From: a virus
DNA: 24,660 nt
Virus record (IMG/VR): IMGVR_UViG_3300023082_000036
Span: 1 to 24,660 of that record
Direction: 5' to 3' (one strand)
Of the stretch, positions 5,471-14,496 are shown one piece after another. A model generated the notes under the pieces. The model saw nothing but the letters and a program-made list of their open reading frames with translations. It did no database searches and had not been told where the DNA came from. Position 1 is the stretch's first letter; each line of letters opens with the position of its first letter. A program made the translations under genes and the position numbers.

Positions 5471-8400
5471 AGAGAGACCTCAAGGGGATAGCCGCGCCCG
5501 ACGACGGACGAAAGCTGATAAACGCGGAACAGGATTGAGGGTTGTACTGACCCGAAGTCGGCTACCTGGTCGGTGGCCGAATACGAAAAACTTCCGTCCG
5601 CACTCAGAAGCGTCCGCTTTATGGTTGATCCCGAAACGACCTCCGCTTGGAAGCTGAGCAGGGTCTCACCCACTGGCGCATCCATCCCGTTCGCCCACCA
5701 GGACGAAGACAGCCGACTACGGCGCTGAACCGAGAACAACAGCGAACCATCAGAGCTTCGAAACCTCTTCGGATATACCGGACTCAACGGTTCGAGATTG
5801 ACGCCCTTGTATGTAAACGGGACATCAGGGGCACTATCAACATCAGCACCAAGCGTCACACCTCGGTATACCTTTGGAGCTAACAAGGCCTCCAAAGAGA
5901 GATCGATGCTGATATTGTCAGGATCATCAAGCAGCACGAAATAGTCGTTCGGCTGATGAAGACCTGTCGCCCACTCAGTGCCTTTTTCTCCGCGGACAAA
6001 GCCACTGACGAGGTAAGAGCCATCAGCCTGGAGGCTTGCACTCTGGAACCTTACAATCTCCCATCGCCCATCCAATCCATAAGCCACGTAATGCATGCCC
6101 GAAAGCATTTGATCGCGAGTGATGCTGTCGAGCTCGCCAGCTATCAGGTTTACACTGAGGGTGCGTTGATCGACTAATGTCGCGGCGCTTGCTGGTAGCG
6201 CGTTTACGCACAATCCCAGCGTGCTCATCCCGCTGAAGCCTTGGAGGCTTTTCCACGTCTGCCCATTGTCATCCGTTTGCACCAGCATCGCGCCTGTCCA
6301 TGAATCTGTGAACCCGACCATCGCCCCAATGAAGCCCGGAGAGTTCTGGAGGTTTTCAGAGATCAGCGGAATATCCAGCGGCACGAAAAGGCTTGGACCG
6401 GGGACCCCGATTGTTTCAAGGGGTGGAGGCGGCTCGTCCGCGACGGCAAGGCTGGTGTAGAGCGAAGCCTTGTTAGGCGTTGCAGTACAGTCAAGCGTGC
6501 CATCGGTGTCATAGTCGATCTTGCCAATGCGCATCTCAAGTGAGGCCCATGGCGTCAGGATGGTGATGACATCGGTAGGCTCTAAATAAAGGTAGGCAGG
6601 CGGTAGCTTGAAGTTGAATGAAGAACGCTCCAGCCATGGCAGCAGCGTTAGTATTTCGGCAGTTTGTAGTGCTTCGGTTGCCGTCATCACAATAGGGATT
6701 TCGACGTCTTCCTTGCCCACTGCGCGGGTAGTAAGCCGCTCAAAGGATTGGTTTGAGACGGAATATTCCCGCGCTGCATCCAGGTACTTAACGGTGGTCT
6801 TAACCGGAAGTTGGGTATCCATTTCGCGGGCTTCAGTTATCGCCTCTGATGACGATCCTGATGTATTGGCAATTAGATCGCCCCAAGGGGCCGTCAAAAC
6901 TGGATCAGTTCCACGCGGAATAAATTTGGCCTGATATCCGGATTGGATTACGTCAAACCGAAATGCTGTTTGCAGCGGTTCGATAGCGCTGCGGATTGTG
7001 CCGCCCTGTACTGCGTACCCCCGCACAGCGCCTGTTAAATAGCTGGTGTCTATGTCTGCGGCTTTGATCAAATCAGAGGTAAGGACCTCCTCTTCGATAA
7101 CGCGTGAAAGCGATGGTGGATCATTGATGATCTGGGCTGTGCGGGTAAATATCGCTACCTCAGTGCCGGATGCGATGTAGGCCACTCCATCAACCGCCAA
7201 GATAGATGGGCTACAGAATTGGTGATAGAGCTGATCAGACATGCGACTGATGATCGACATCGTTCCGTTGTCGATTTCATAGACACACACGTCGCCCCGG
7301 CCGGCGCCATATGCAGTCCACAAGTACTGCGCGCCATTCTCCAGGCAGCACGAGCTGTAGTTGTACTGCGCGGTCCGGCCAAACCCAATCTCATAAATGC
7401 TGACCGGGGAGCCAAGCATGCCAGACGCGATGAGCGTCCCGGCAGCGTCCATCACATGGTAACGGGTACCAGTTTCTGCACCGGTCACGCCTGTTGTCAG
7501 ACCTGTTATAGCGACAACTGATTGCCCATCCGGGCTAAGCGCAAGCCCGTATAGATATTGGTCTGATGGAAGGTTGTCCTGATAAATGGAAGGCGAAATG
7601 ACTTTGGCGATTCCAAAACGCTGAGACAGCTTGCTGCTATCCACATCTACAGGGTCATCACCCATAAACCCCGCGTGGAGAATTGTTCCGGTAGGCGCGG
7701 GGAGTATTGGCCCAGTACCGGCTTTTGCTGCAAGTTTGCAGTCCAGTGTGAAGGTATAACCTGCCCCATTATCATCAGTAACAACAATGACGCCATCAGC
7801 GCTGACAACGTATGGCTGAGGTCCGCCGGTTTGGGCATTTGCGAAACTTACCCCAGAGGTCGCGCCCGCAACCTTGCGGATTGACTGGTAATCGGAAACC
7901 TCAACCACTTCGAATTTGAAGTTTGCCGCCTGTAGTGTGTTTCCATAGTCTTCAAGCTGAAAGTCATCAAAAACAACATATGCCAGACCGCGAAAAGACG
8001 GCGTATTACCAACGCCCCGTGCGGCCTCATAACGAGGGTCGGGAAGTTGGTCATCAGTCCCAAGGTGGATGCGCATGCCTTTGGCTGATTTGTTGCTTGC
8101 AATAATCGTCGACACGTCGCCGCTACCGGCGTTGTAAATCAGCTTATCTCCGCACCATATCCGTGCGATGCCGTCGATGGGGCCTTCACAGATACCCAGG
8201 GCAAAGGTTGCCGAATACGTAAATGTTACGTTCGGAGTGCTTGCGGCAGCACCACCCTTGCCTCCGCTCTTCTTCTTGTGCCTTGTTTCCTTGAGTTGAT
8301 TGTTCTCCAGCCAGATTAGATTCCCGGCTATTCCGATGGTCCCGTGAACCCGGCCGATATCTACCCCATAGCTTGATGTCTGGACTGTTAGATCGCCAAT

Positions 8401-8526
8401 TCGCGGACCCTTCACATCTTTTGGCCCAAACGTCTTATCAATCAGCCCCGGCAGTCCAAGACCGAGCACGTTGGTCGCTTTGAAAATAAACGAATCGCGA
8501 CCGAAGATCGTTGCGCTCAAGCTCAT
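5467..8526 (-). CDS. Tail tip hub / fibre-attachment protein (GTA ORFg15-like, J-like)
   Basis: A 1019-aa baseplate hub protein. The N-terminus (LPGLIDKTFG, then RIGDLTVQTSSYG and NLIWLENNQLKE) followed by TFTYSATFALGICEGPIDGI and CGDKLIYN matches the phage tail protein family that includes GTA ORFg15 and plays the role of lambda J: closing the tail tube and holding fibres. A lysine/glycine-rich linker (HKKKSGGKGGAAAS) lies near residue 85. Residues about 230-470 look like beta-propeller or beta-rich inserts (SPDGQSVVAITG). The C-terminal part (TPNKASLYTSL, VSGFVRGEKGTEWA) is typical of the family. Its ATG overlaps the peptidase stop by 4 nt, and the fibre gene follows directly. Confidence 0.9.
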   Translation of the reverse strand: MSLSATIFGRDSFIFKATNVLGLGLPGLIDKTFGPKDVKGPRIGDLTVQTSSYGVDIGRVHGTIGIAGNLIWLENNQLKETRHKKKSGGKGGAAASTPNVTFTYSATFALGICEGPIDGIARIWCGDKLIYNAGSGDVSTIIASNKSAKGMRIHLGTDDQLPDPRYEAARGVGNTPSFRGLAYVVFDDFQLEDYGNTLQAANFKFEVVEVSDYQSIRKVAGATSGVSFANAQTGGPQPYVVSADGVIVVTDDNGAGYTFTLDCKLAAKAGTGPILPAPTGTILHAGFMGDDPVDVDSSKLSQRFGIAKVISPSIYQDNLPSDQYLYGLALSPDGQSVVAITGLTTGVTGAETGTRYHVMDAAGTLIASGMLGSPVSIYEIGFGRTAQYNYSSCCLENGAQYLWTAYGAGRGDVCVYEIDNGTMSIISRMSDQLYHQFCSPSILAVDGVAYIASGTEVAIFTRTAQIINDPPSLSRVIEEEVLTSDLIKAADIDTSYLTGAVRGYAVQGGTIRSAIEPLQTAFRFDVIQSGYQAKFIPRGTDPVLTAPWGDLIANTSGSSSEAITEAREMDTQLPVKTTVKYLDAAREYSVSNQSFERLTTRAVGKEDVEIPIVMTATEALQTAEILTLLPWLERSSFNFKLPPAYLYLEPTDVITILTPWASLEMRIGKIDYDTDGTLDCTATPNKASLYTSLAVADEPPPPLETIGVPGPSLFVPLDIPLISENLQNSPGFIGAMVGFTDSWTGAMLVQTDDNGQTWKSLQGFSGMSTLGLCVNALPASAATLVDQRTLSVNLIAGELDSITRDQMLSGMHYVAYGLDGRWEIVRFQSASLQADGSYLVSGFVRGEKGTEWATGLHQPNDYFVLLDDPDNISIDLSLEALLAPKVYRGVTLGADVDSAPDVPFTYKGVNLEPLSPVYPKRFRSSDGSLLFSVQRRSRLSSSWWANGMDAPVGETLLSFQAEVVSGSTIKRTLLSADGSFSYSATDQVADFGSVQPSILFRVYQLSSVVGRGYPLEVSL

Positions 8527-8954
8527 TCTGGTGCCCTCACCCGGTATACGCGCATGACGCGACCACCCCAGTCACCGTCAAGTCGGTGAGTTACGACGCA
8601 GCCATGCAACTGGCTTGCGTGAACGATGTAGGGGTGGCCGTCGATGATTCCGGCGTGGATGCCGATATGTTGTGGCGACTTGGTAACGCGCAGCAGGAGC
8701 ACGTCACCCGGAGCCATGTCTTCTACCGCGATCCGCACCATTGCCGGCTGTGAATCAAGCGCACGCTCGAGCGTTCCATCGAAGGGGTTGCGGCCATATC
8801 CGTTCTCGTCGATATAGGGGAGTCCTGCCTTGCTCAGGCAGTAGGCAAGCAAGCCGGCGCAGTCCATACCTCTGCCCTTGACCCTTCCCTGGTGTTTAAA
8901 CGGCGTGTTGTCGCACTCATGCGCGTAGGCAATGAGGCCGAATTCATCAGCCAT
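8523..8954 (-). CDS. Tail-tip NlpC/P60 peptidoglycan peptidase
   Basis: A 143-aa cysteine peptidase. The triad is visible: Cys32 in RGMDCAGLL, His96 in PQHIGIHAG and His112 in YIVHAS. Members in tail-tip operons (lambda K C-terminal domain, GTA ORFg14) cut peptide cross-links so the tail can reach the inner membrane. A TTG one codon earlier could extend the frame, but the ATG at 8954 is preferred because GGGAGAA lies six bases upstream; it overlaps the DUF2163 gene stop by 1 nt (TGATG). The lambda K N-terminal metallopeptidase domain is absent, as in GTA-like systems. Confidence 0.92.
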   Translation of the reverse strand: MADEFGLIAYAHECDNTPFKHQGRVKGRGMDCAGLLAYCLSKAGLPYIDENGYGRNPFDGTLERALDSQPAMVRIAVEDMAPGDVLLLRVTKSPQHIGIHAGIIDGHPYIVHASQLHGCVVTHRLDGDWGGRVMRVYRVRAPE

Positions 8955-9841
8955 CAATTTCTCCCTACTTCTGAGTACTGGGAAGGCGTTGGTACATCAG
9001 GGAAGGCGCCGTGGTTCTTGGCGTTGTCCCACTTGGCGATGCAGTCTTCGGCCAGGCGCTTACGGCACCCAGGGATCATTTCGTACTGGTCGCCAACGGC
9101 AGGCAGATAGCTGAATGCTTCGTGCACTTCCATGCGCCCCGCCGAGTAGGACTTGATCTCAAGCGGTTTGAGGAAAGCGTTCTGCCCAGTGATGAACCGA
9201 ATTGCCCCATTGCCGAAATAGTCATCAGGCTCGGTGCGCGCGCTATCGGTGACGACGTACTGCGACTCCACGGCTGTAGCGGTGCCGACGACCTTGTATG
9301 AACCCATCAAAGGGCCATCTGGATTCGCGCGCGGCCCTGTGCAGCGCGAGCGCCTGGCGCTAATCATGGTTCCATCAAGTGACTGATCGAACAGCGTGTA
9401 ACCGCACATGTTCCCGTAAGAGCGCGCGGTTTCCTGCGACAGCACATCGATCAACCCCATCAACTCGGCCTTGTAGGACCGATCCTCAGTGATCGTGGTC
9501 TTGCCCCAAAACATCAGCGCGAGCGGCTCTTCATCCTCAACCGGATTAGCCCAGCTGGTCGCGAAGAGATACACCCTGGCGTTGTCGTAAACGCCAGAGG
9601 TCAGATCAGCACGACTAACAGCGCCGGTCGAAAGAATGCCTTCTAGGTCTACGCTTGCGGCCGCAAGTGAGTTTTCTGACCCAAGGCCGGAAAACTCATA
9701 CCCGTTTTCAGTGATGTAGGTATCTCCATTGCTCATTGTTATGGCAATTGGATAGCCAGCGAACCTCAGCACCGGGGCAGAAATAGGCACAATTCGGATG
9801 CAATAAATCCGCGTCTGCCAATCAGCGACGTGAGCTTTCAT
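8954..9841 (-). CDS. Tail-tip protein, DUF2163/phage_BR0599 family (GTA ORFg13-like)
   Basis: A 295-aa protein. The N-terminal half matches DUF2163 (DWQTRIYCIRI, then GDTYITENGYEFSG and VDLEGILSTGAVSRADL). The C-terminal half ends with the cysteine motif of the phage_BR0599 domain, GCRKRLAEDC followed by KWDNAKNHGAFPDVP. A further CGYTLFDQ and SRCTGP pair sits in the middle. In gene transfer agents this protein forms part of the hub between the distal tail ring and the megatron, and metal or disulphide coordination by the Cys residues has been discussed for the family. It lies between the DUF2460 and NlpC/P60 genes, the canonical order. Confidence 0.88.
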   Translation of the reverse strand: MKAHVADWQTRIYCIRIVPISAPVLRFAGYPIAITMSNGDTYITENGYEFSGLGSENSLAAASVDLEGILSTGAVSRADLTSGVYDNARVYLFATSWANPVEDEEPLALMFWGKTTITEDRSYKAELMGLIDVLSQETARSYGNMCGYTLFDQSLDGTMISARRSRCTGPRANPDGPLMGSYKVVGTATAVESQYVVTDSARTEPDDYFGNGAIRFITGQNAFLKPLEIKSYSAGRMEVHEAFSYLPAVGDQYEMIPGCRKRLAEDCIAKWDNAKNHGAFPDVPTPSQYSEVGRN

Positions 9842-9849
9842 GGGCAGCC

Positions 9850-10710
9850 TTATGGATTGAGGATTTCTAGAATTTCGATGCCGGAGGCGCTGAGTACGCC
9901 GCTTGCGATGAATGCTGAGTCAATCGATGAATCAAAACGACACGGGACATCAAATTCGGCGCCCGCAGTAACCGACTCCCCAGTCAAAGGGCGAGTTTGT
10001 ACGCTGCCAGCGCTTGCGTAGTCAGTGAATCCTGATGAGTTGATGCCAACCGTGACATTCGAGCCATTAACTGCGGTGATCACCGCGCGCAGGCCGTTTA
10101 TCTGCGCCATCCCCGCCACGCCACTAATGGCGACCGACTGATTGATACCAAGGTTATGACCTGGCACCGCAATCGTAGTGGTCTGGCCCTTGGTGATGCC
10201 GGTTATTGCGAAGGCTTGATTTCCTGACATCGTGACCAGCCCCGTAGTGACATCAATTGCCCACTGGGACGCCGGGTAAGCGGCTCCACCCACGCCGACC
10301 TTTACCGTGCCCGCGACCGGCTTACGCAGCCTGCGACGAGCACACAGCGGATCAGATGGGTCTCCGTACCAACGCATCAACTGATAGACGCCAGGAGCAA
10401 CTAACAGCATGGGCTGGTCGGTGGCCGTAGGCGGCAGAGTGAACTTGTTCGTCGTAAAGTCTTTGAAATCCTTTACTCGAAACCCACGAAGGGAGCCGTT
10501 ACACCGAGAGTAAAGATCGAGAACCTTATCCCGGACAAAGTCTATCTGTCGCGCATAAGAGATATCGTAACTGAGCTTCACAAATGGATGTTTCAGCGAC
10601 CTATATTCGTCCCCTCCTACGGTGGAAGTTACTTCGGTAGCGTGCTCTTCCGAAAAGCTTCCACCGTAATCAATAGCCACAGGAAGCCTTTCTTCAAGGA
10701 ACTGAGCCAT
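9850..10710 (-). CDS. Distal tail protein, DUF2460 family with an inserted beta domain (GTA ORFg12-like)
   Basis: A 286-aa protein. The N-terminus MAQFLEERLPVAIDYG followed by YDISYARQ, a region rich in Arg/Phe (GSLRGFRVKDFKDF) and RWYGDPSDPLCARRRLRKPV matches DUF2460, the distal tail ring component that caps the tube. Unlike the usual length of roughly 210 residues, it contains an extra segment at about residues 165-250 (ITGITKGQTTTIAVPG, then VAISGVAGM, ITAVNGSNVTVGI) resembling ubiquitin-activating-E1 FCCH-like beta folds often inserted in phage structural proteins. The family's C-terminal part then resumes (SAGAEFDVPCRFD). The ATG overlaps the tape measure stop by 1 nt. Confidence 0.85.
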   Translation of the reverse strand: MAQFLEERLPVAIDYGGSFSEEHATEVTSTVGGDEYRSLKHPFVKLSYDISYARQIDFVRDKVLDLYSRCNGSLRGFRVKDFKDFTTNKFTLPPTATDQPMLLVAPGVYQLMRWYGDPSDPLCARRRLRKPVAGTVKVGVGGAAYPASQWAIDVTTGLVTMSGNQAFAITGITKGQTTTIAVPGHNLGINQSVAISGVAGMAQINGLRAVITAVNGSNVTVGINSSGFTDYASAGSVQTRPLTGESVTAGAEFDVPCRFDSSIDSAFIASGVLSASGIEILEILNP

Positions 10711-13700
10711 CAGCTATATCTCCCGGTCTGTTGGATTGCTCGGCTTATTTGTCGAGCTTGCTGGGCCGTGGCCTTCTTAGATTCGCTAGCGCTGGACATG
10801 CCATTGATATTGCTGTTCAGCGTCACGTTGTAGGTCGGGCCTGCTGGACGGGACAAGGCACTCGGCGCGCTTGCCGTTATTGATGGTGATGAATTAGCAC
10901 TGAAACTGCCGCCGCGAATGGCTTCCAGCGTGTCTACGCCGATTCTTGATGTGGCTTTAGCATCGAATACGTATTCTCCTCGATGCACCGGCCCGGCAAC
11001 CTCGTCTGCCGACCCATTGCCGGTGTACCCGCCGGCCTTGAAACCAACGCCGGAGATAGCTGCGATGTTTGCTGCCGTGGCAACTCCGGCCGATATGGCA
11101 AGTGCAACACCAACCGGATAAGGAGGCACCGCCAAGGCATTCTGAATTGCTGTAAACCCTGAAACAGTGGCTTGTGCAATGGCGGCGGCCTTACCAATGG
11201 CGCCAAGGTTCTTGTTCCCGGACTGGCTTAGAGACGTCATATTCCCGAAGAACTCGCCAGCGCTTGTGAGGACTGCTTGGTTCTTTGCCGTCTCGATCTT
11301 TGTCTGCGCCTCACGCCCCTGCTTGTTTATGTTGTTGACGCGATCGGTATACGTTTCCTCGTTAATAGCCTTCAGGTCGAGATAGTCTTTCTGCTTGTCT
11401 AGCTCGTTTTTCCTCCAGCGCTCTACCTTGCGCGACTCTTCGTTCAAGCGGCTAATTTCGCTGGTTGGCCCGCCGACTGAAGCGTCTAGGCCTGTCACGC
11501 TAGGGGCCTGACTAACACCCTCAACGGTTCCGGGCTTTTGGCCATACTTCAGGTTCACGTCCCTGATCTTCTGGAGGGTATCAAGCCGCTTCAGTGCCTC
11601 GACGTTGCCCTGCTTCTCGTACTCCAGACGCTGTTGAGCTTCGGCAAGCCCTGACTGCGCAGCGTTGGCTGCAAGTGCCTGCCCTGTAAGTTTAAGCAGC
11701 TCGATACGGTCCTTCTCCGCCTCTCTTACATTGTCTGCTGCTGCCTTCTGATCGCTGATCTGTTTCTCGATCGCGGCATTGCGTTTGAGCTGTGCGGTAA
11801 TCAGGTCCTGATTGGCGAGTAACGACTTCTGATCGGCAGTGAGGGTTTTCTTCTCCTTGATGTCAGCAAGCTGTTGCTCCCACTTGATCAGCGCTTGAGC
11901 CTGGGTGCCAATCTTTTCAGCCCCAATCGCCTGTTTCTCGATCACAGCCGCTTGTTGAACAAGAACTGCATACTGTTCGCGCGCGGAATCAAGGGCCTTC
12001 ATGCCGGCGTCTTCCGTGTACGCCTTGGCCTTTGCTGACTTCGGATCTTTATTGCGATCAGATATTCCCTTCGCAAGCTGGTCGTATGCGCCACCAGAGA
12101 AGTTCTTGCCGTCGTAGTCCACGCCAGCCAGTAGGTCCGATTTCTTGCCCGTTTTCTCGGCAGTTTCGTATAGGTCGAAAAACTGGGTCTTCAGATCCTT
12201 TAGCGCCTTTGTTCTTTTTGCCAAAGGGCTGATGTTATCCATCTGCCCATCAAGGTTTTTCTGAGTTTCAATGAGGCGCTGATTTGCTTTGTCGAGCTCT
12301 GATTGCTCTTTCGCCTGCTGCGATCCAAGCTTGATTTTGTTTTCGAGCGCGTCGGCCTCGCCCTGATACCCAGCAATGACTTCATCGCGGGACTTCAGTC
12401 CATTGCTGAAAAGCGATGGCACGGCTGAGGCAATGGGATTTTCTTTGATGAACTGGATTTGACGTCGGATGATCTCCAGTTTTTTCGTATCGTCAGGGAA
12501 AATCTCGCCACGAACCTCGGCGTACGCACGCTTGGTCGCTTCCTTGATGTCGTCCCAGTCGCGTTCGATCTCCGAAAGGGATTCCCTATAGCGCTTCAGT
12601 CGAGCCTGGGCATTTTGGTTTAGCGTCTCGCTGAGCGAGTCCAGCGCGCCCTGCGCATCGCCGTTATCCTCGATCGCCTTGATCGACTGATACTGTTCAT
12701 AAGTGATGAGCCCGTACTGCTGGCTGATGCTTTCCGCCGCCGTGGTAGCCGAAGCCCCCATAGACGCGAAACCCTTTGCCACATCGGCGGCACCCTTGCC
12801 GGTAAATGAGGCGATAGCTGCTGACGCCTCTGTGAGGTTCAGCAATTGATCAGCACTTACTTTCCCGCTTTCGGCAAGAGCAAGCGCGGCGTCGCGCGAT
12901 CCGCCAAAGTTACGAGTAACCTCTGCCGATTCGCGCGCGATTGCCTGAAGGCCTGATGCAGTGACGCCAGCGGCATTGTTGCCGGCGAAGAGAGCCTTGT
13001 TGAAGGCTGAGGCCTCCCGCTGACCGTCTATGTACGCGTAGACGATCGCCCCAATGGCCGCCGCAGCAATACCGGCCGGCACCGCGACCGCGGCCAAGCT
13101 TGATGCGGAAATCTTTGACTCTGCACCAAGCTGGGTGATTGCCCGGACGCCACTACCGATGTCGCCATTCGACAGGGCGTTGCCCAGCTGCATTACGTTT
13201 TCTTGCGCTTGTCGAGTGTTCAGGCCGAGGCGGGCCATGGCTGATGCGCCCTTGTCCGTTTCGGCATATTTCCCATCGATCTTCGCTAGAGCAGCATTGT
13301 ATTGCTGCTGGCTGATTCTCCCGGAATCCAGCGCCTTGCCTAAGCTTTCGACCTGGCCGTCAAGCTTTGACAACTTAGCCTGAGCGGGGTCGATAGCCCC
13401 CAGCAGTGAGTTCAGGGCTTTCTGTTCATCCAGCGTAGACTTGACCAAAGAGACTTGATGCTTGTCTAGCTGGGCTGTGATCTTGGTAAATTCTGACTCG
13501 TTGTATGCGCCGACTTTTGTCAGCCTAGCCAGTGTTTCGCGCTGCTTTCCAAGCTCTTGCGTTGAGCGAGCGCCTTGGGCAAGGGTCTTTTCGAGGGCGT
13601 TAATTTCGCCCATCAAGCCGGTTGTCGATTTCTCTGCCCTGTCGCCCGCTGCGGTGAGCTTTTCTAAATCGGTGGTCGCCTTATCGGCACCAGTGGTGTC

Positions 13701-13730
13701 AACTCTGATGCCAAGCTCGGCGATGTTCAT
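10710..13730 (-). CDS. Tail length tape measure protein
   Basis: A 1006-aa protein, the second largest in the window. It has a long N-terminal coiled coil, an Ala/Ile-rich hydrophobic segment near residues 210-235 (AVPAGIAAAAIGAIVYAYI), an extended helical middle rich in Lys, Glu and Gln, and a second hydrophobic alanine-rich stretch near 860-910. The end is glycine-rich with GYTGNGSADEVAGPVHRGEYVF, a signature of lambda-H-like tape measures. It sets tail length and is thought to be ejected into the cell envelope. At about 0.15 nm per residue the tail would be near 150 nm (inference). GGAGAAAAC precedes the ATG. A terminator lies between it and the chaperone gene upstream. Confidence 0.95.
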   Translation of the reverse strand: MNIAELGIRVDTTGADKATTDLEKLTAAGDRAEKSTTGLMGEINALEKTLAQGARSTQELGKQRETLARLTKVGAYNESEFTKITAQLDKHQVSLVKSTLDEQKALNSLLGAIDPAQAKLSKLDGQVESLGKALDSGRISQQQYNAALAKIDGKYAETDKGASAMARLGLNTRQAQENVMQLGNALSNGDIGSGVRAITQLGAESKISASSLAAVAVPAGIAAAAIGAIVYAYIDGQREASAFNKALFAGNNAAGVTASGLQAIARESAEVTRNFGGSRDAALALAESGKVSADQLLNLTEASAAIASFTGKGAADVAKGFASMGASATTAAESISQQYGLITYEQYQSIKAIEDNGDAQGALDSLSETLNQNAQARLKRYRESLSEIERDWDDIKEATKRAYAEVRGEIFPDDTKKLEIIRRQIQFIKENPIASAVPSLFSNGLKSRDEVIAGYQGEADALENKIKLGSQQAKEQSELDKANQRLIETQKNLDGQMDNISPLAKRTKALKDLKTQFFDLYETAEKTGKKSDLLAGVDYDGKNFSGGAYDQLAKGISDRNKDPKSAKAKAYTEDAGMKALDSAREQYAVLVQQAAVIEKQAIGAEKIGTQAQALIKWEQQLADIKEKKTLTADQKSLLANQDLITAQLKRNAAIEKQISDQKAAADNVREAEKDRIELLKLTGQALAANAAQSGLAEAQQRLEYEKQGNVEALKRLDTLQKIRDVNLKYGQKPGTVEGVSQAPSVTGLDASVGGPTSEISRLNEESRKVERWRKNELDKQKDYLDLKAINEETYTDRVNNINKQGREAQTKIETAKNQAVLTSAGEFFGNMTSLSQSGNKNLGAIGKAAAIAQATVSGFTAIQNALAVPPYPVGVALAISAGVATAANIAAISGVGFKAGGYTGNGSADEVAGPVHRGEYVFDAKATSRIGVDTLEAIRGGSFSANSSPSITASAPSALSRPAGPTYNVTLNSNINGMSSASESKKATAQQARQISRAIQQTGRYS

Positions 13731-13745
13731 GTTTTCTCCAGGCGC

Positions 13746-13764
13746 AAAAAAACCGCCTCAGCGG
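13746..13764 (-). terminator. Rho-independent terminator between chaperone ORFs and tape measure
   Basis: On the minus strand CCGC-TGAG-GCGG (13753-13764) is followed by seven Ts (13746-13752). It lies 17 nt after the stop of the DUF1799 ORF and just before the tape measure start. A partial terminator here would lower tape measure expression compared with the tail tube and chaperone. Confidence 0.75.
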
Positions 13765-13780
13765 ATTCGTTATCAGTGAG

Positions 13781-14089
13781 TTATGAGCGGTCTTCTCTGC
13801 TTTCTGCCATCACTGTTAAAGCGGCAGATTCCATTGCTCGGACATCATCGAAGACTTTCGTTCGATCGCTAACCTTGATCCCGGACAGCCTCATGACAAC
13901 AGGAAGCGACACGTAATCAAGGCCCGAAGCACCACCCGGCCCGCTACGCCACTGGGTCGTCATCGACTCAAAGACGCAGAAGCTGGGCCAGTTGTCCGGC
14001 CACACGTCACACTCTTCCTCGGGTATCTGGTCAAGGGTGAGCCCGAACGCGCCAACCTCGGCGGCTGTCGGACCGGGCTCGTAGAGCAT
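13781..14089 (-). CDS. DUF1799 protein, probable -1 frameshift extension of the tail chaperone
   Basis: A 102-aa ORF recognised as DUF1799 (GLTLDQIPEEECDVWPDNWP, WRSGPGGASGLDY). In siphophages the gene after the tail assembly chaperone is normally made as a -1 frameshift fusion, like lambda gpGT, and binds the tape measure and tube subunits. Here this frame is -1 relative to the upstream chaperone and is open back through GGGAAAC at the chaperone's last codons. The 7-codon join would read L-T-A-A-A-R-M, giving a fusion of about 235 aa. The annotated ATG has no good Shine-Dalgarno, which also favours frameshift expression over independent initiation. Confidence 0.85.
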   Translation of the reverse strand: MLYEPGPTAAEVGAFGLTLDQIPEEECDVWPDNWPSFCVFESMTTQWRSGPGGASGLDYVSLPVVMRLSGIKVSDRTKVFDDVRAMESAALTVMAESREDRS

Positions 14090-14113
14090 CCGTGCAGCCG
14101 CTGTTAGTTTCCC
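14061..14113 (-). promoter_or_regulatory. Programmed -1 ribosomal frameshift signal: GGGAAAC plus downstream stem-loop
   Basis: On the minus strand the last two sense codons and stop of the chaperone are GGA AAC TAA. The heptamer G-GGA-AAC (14107-14113) is in the correct phase for tandem slippage to GGG AAA. After a 5-nt spacer comes a stem of 7 bp (GCGGCTG at 14095-14101 pairing with CAGCCGC at 14061-14067). Within its 27-nt loop, CGGA can pair with TCCG and GCTC with GAGC around a TAC loop, giving a nested hairpin. Spacing and phase fit known stimulatory structures. Confidence 0.82.
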
Positions 14114-14487
14114 AGACGGGCCTTCGTATAGGCGTCGCCGTAGCCCTGGACGATAGCGTCTGAAACGCCCATGCAGCTCCTTACCAGATCAGCAATCGAC
14201 TCATCGCTGAACTCGTCTTCGAAACCCCAGCCGGTGACCAGATCCTTGATCTGCGCAACGCCATTTTCGATTTCGGCAGACGTCACCTCGGCGAGTGATG
14301 GCTCCTGATTCTTGAAGCGCTCGCGCAATGCTTCGGCCCGCGCGTTCCAATCGTCGTACAGGGCTGCCATCTGCTCGCGATCACGATGCTTGAAGGTGAA
14401 CGGCACTTTGATAGGCTTGCCACCTACCTGCGGAATAGCCACCTCGACCGTAAAGGTGGCCTTCTGGGCAATTCTAAACTTTGGCAT
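14104..14487 (-). CDS. Tail assembly chaperone (lambda G analogue, DUF1789-like)
   Basis: A 127-aa helical protein beginning MPKFRIAQKATFTVEVAIP, with HRDREQMAALYDDW and an acidic C-terminal helical half, matching the phage tail assembly chaperone family once called DUF1789. It should coat the tape measure during tail assembly and not be part of the virion. It sits directly after the tail tube gene, as in lambda (V then G). The frameshift signal covers its final codons (LGN then stop), so the shifted product keeps practically the entire chaperone. Most ribosomes would stop and make the 127-aa form. Confidence 0.88.
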   Translation of the reverse strand: MPKFRIAQKATFTVEVAIPQVGGKPIKVPFTFKHRDREQMAALYDDWNARAEALRERFKNQEPSLAEVTSAEIENGVAQIKDLVTGWGFEDEFSDESIADLVRSCMGVSDAIVQGYGDAYTKARLGN

Positions 14488-14496
14488 TGTCAGTCC

